Shown here piece by piece: positions 62,966 through 64,000 of a DNA stretch of 64,000 nt. Location: assembly GCA_023401595.1 (NCBI GenBank), contig JAEXDQ010000024.1:1-64000 (forward strand), given 5' to 3'. The translations under genes were made by a program, and so were the position numbers. How positions within the stretch are numbered: position 1 is the stretch's first letter; every line of letters starts with the position of its first letter. This stretch comes from Spirochaetota bacterium. GTDB taxonomy: Bacteria; Spirochaetota; Spirochaetia; Sphaerochaetales; Sphaerochaetaceae. Below the pieces are notes generated by a model. It was not told the origin of the DNA, did no database searches, and saw only the letters and a list, made by a program, of their open reading frames with translations.

Positions 62966-63820
62966 TTAGCCTTTCTTCACGATCGGTACCCAGACCTCGA
63001 AAGCGGCGTTCGCAGGATTCGGTTCCAGATAGAGCTCGATGTCAGGGGCGTTCGCATATTCATATCCCGATGTCGGCAACCATTCGGTGATGGCCCGCTG
63101 CTCGATCTCCTGTATGGCGGCGGGCATGGGGCCTTTTCCCGGAAAGATGGCCCAGGTATTCGCAGGTACGGTGTATTCCACCATGCCCTCCGCAAGCGGC
63201 AGGTCGGAAGCTACGGCGATATAATAGTCCCACGAAGCGCCGTCCTGTTCCGTTCCGCAGACTCCCAGCACCCCCTTGGGGTTCCCGTTCATCAACGCGC
63301 AGATCTGCCCTAGGAGCGGACTTGCGGATACCTGCCCCCAGAACATCGGAACCTGTTGGAAACTCTTCTCGATGTCCTGGTCGATGCTGGTCTTGACGCC
63401 TACGATCCTGAACGCTTCTTTCTTTTCAATCCGATACTCCATTTCACTTTCTCCTTTGATGGAAATCTTGAAGCTGATGCGGGGATATGCTTTCAGGGCC
63501 ATTCCTTCCTTACGCGCCAACGACGGGGCCATTCCATGCATGCTTTGGAACGCTCTGTTGAAGGCGGTAGGGGAGTCATAGCCGTATTTAACCGCGACGT
63601 CGATCACCTTCTCCCCGTTCTGCAAGTCCAGCGCAGCCAGGGTCAGTCTCCGGCGTCTGATGTATTCGCCGATCGGTACTCCGACAATACAGGTGAACAT
63701 CTTCTGGAAATGATAACTCGAACAACAGGCGATATCCGCCGCTCGTTTGTATGAAATCTCATCGAGAAGATGCTCCTCCACATAGTCGAGAGCCTGGTTC
63801 ATCTTCATCAGCCATTCCAT
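62966..63820 (-). CDS. AraC-family regulator with GyrI-like effector domain
   Basis: This 284-residue protein has N-terminal AraC helix-turn-helix motifs (EISYKRAADIACCSSYHFQK, KVIDVAVKYGYDSPTAFNRA) and a C-terminal GyrI-like small-molecule-binding domain (MEYRIEKKEAFRIVGVKTSI, YTVPANTWAIFPGKGPMPAA, EWLPTSGYEYANAPDIELYL). This Rob/BltR-like order is typical of multidrug-responsive activators. GAGGAGG six nt upstream fixes ATG 63820; the longer frame from 63946 is not needed. It could activate the adjacent DMT gene, which is transcribed in the same direction downstream. Confidence 0.9.
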   Translation of the reverse strand: MEWLMKMNQALDYVEEHLLDEISYKRAADIACCSSYHFQKMFTCIVGVPIGEYIRRRRLTLAALDLQNGEKVIDVAVKYGYDSPTAFNRAFQSMHGMAPSLARKEGMALKAYPRISFKISIKGESEMEYRIEKKEAFRIVGVKTSIDQDIEKSFQQVPMFWGQVSASPLLGQICALMNGNPKGVLGVCGTEQDGASWDYYIAVASDLPLAEGMVEYTVPANTWAIFPGKGPMPAAIQEIEQRAITEWLPTSGYEYANAPDIELYLEPNPANAAFEVWVPIVKKG

Positions 63821-64000
63821 GCGAAACCTCCTCTGCCATCGGCAGCCACGGACTCGGCGGCTACCGGCCATCCGCTTCATGACCATACCATACCAGACGC
63901 AGGAATTGTGAACCTCTCCGTCCCTGTTGTGTTGTGCGAGGTTCAAGTGGTCCTCCGTAGCGATTCCATGATGCCTGGCATACTGCGTAGCCTAGCATAC
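63821..64000. other. Window end, no gene seen
   Basis: These 180 bp upstream of the AraC/GyrI-like gene hold no supportable coding frame. They contain the presumptive promoter of that gene on the minus strand, but no clear boxes. Confidence 0.3.

Overview
The window looks like chromosomal DNA from a moderately GC-rich, probably anaerobic or fermentative Gram-negative-type bacterium. It encodes a TolC/adaptor/RND pump and beta-barrel proteins, so an outer membrane is present. The style of the exported-protein leaders (for example a substrate-binding protein whose leader ends FAGGSSEK) and the mixture of LacI and Dpp/Opp-type transport genes suggest a spirochaete of the Sphaerochaeta type. That placement is inference; no rRNA or marker gene is present. 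TAG, TAA and TGA are all used as normal stops. Most genes have clear purine-rich ribosome binding sites, and these were used to trim many starts. || Layout. 1-4 kb: start of an exported protein, a YfcE-like phosphoesterase, and copper export genes copZ-copA. 4.3-7.3 kb: an overlapping cluster of four exported beta-sandwich-type proteins with pilin/spore-coat-U-like C-termini, one broken by an amber codon exactly at the signal peptide junction. 7.4-13 kb: tRNA-Val(GAC), GNAT acetyltransferase, guanine deaminase, SGNH hydrolase, HAD phosphatase, MATE pump and a divergent AraC regulator. 13.5-16.7 kb: glutamate/GABA antiporter plus glutamate decarboxylase, an acid-resistance pair. 17-23.8 kb: a LacI regulator with a visible promoter/operator and a five-gene Dpp/Opp-type ABC importer. 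24-28.3 kb: phosphatase-superfamily protein, small membrane protein, glycerophosphodiesterase, and the most unusual gene of the window: a helix-turn-helix domain joined through a membrane anchor to what reads as a complete pentameric ligand-gated ion channel (extracellular beta-sandwich plus four membrane helices). 28.5-34.3 kb: tolC-adaptor-RND efflux operon. 34.7-43.7 kb: a DMT permease, then a GntR-controlled divergent operon of a GlpA-like FAD dehydrogenase with BON and BFD domains, a second FAD/NAD oxidoreductase, a DUF1667 protein, an FGGY kinase and an AGPS/YgcU-like FAD oxidase, with two matching palindromes placed symmetrically just after the two start points. 43.8-49 kb: a beta-barrel protein carrying three 108-bp in-frame repeats, an Uup-type ABC-F ATPase, and an AAA_14/DUF4143 ATPase. 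49.7-53.5 kb: FAD oxidoreductase, degenerate-GGDEF/EAL phosphodiesterase, and a UDG-superfamily glycosylase. 53.9-59.1 kb: a 2,4-diaminopentanoate dehydrogenase-like enzyme, a MATE pump, a small XRE-type regulator and a 7TM-PAS-GGDEF cyclase. 59.1-64 kb: tRNA-Val(CAC), a decayed ibrA gene with one nonsense codon and five -1 frameshifts, an almost intact ibrB, a DMT permease and an AraC/GyrI-like regulator. || Themes. Efflux and detoxification (CopA, RND, two MATE, two DMT), acid stress (Gad), phospholipid or glycerol catabolism (GDPD, GlpA-like operon) and cyclic-di-GMP turnover dominate. There is no prophage, transposase, CRISPR array or rRNA. Accessory character is limited to the exported-protein cluster, the repeat-bearing barrel gene and the tRNA-adjacent ibrAB remnant.
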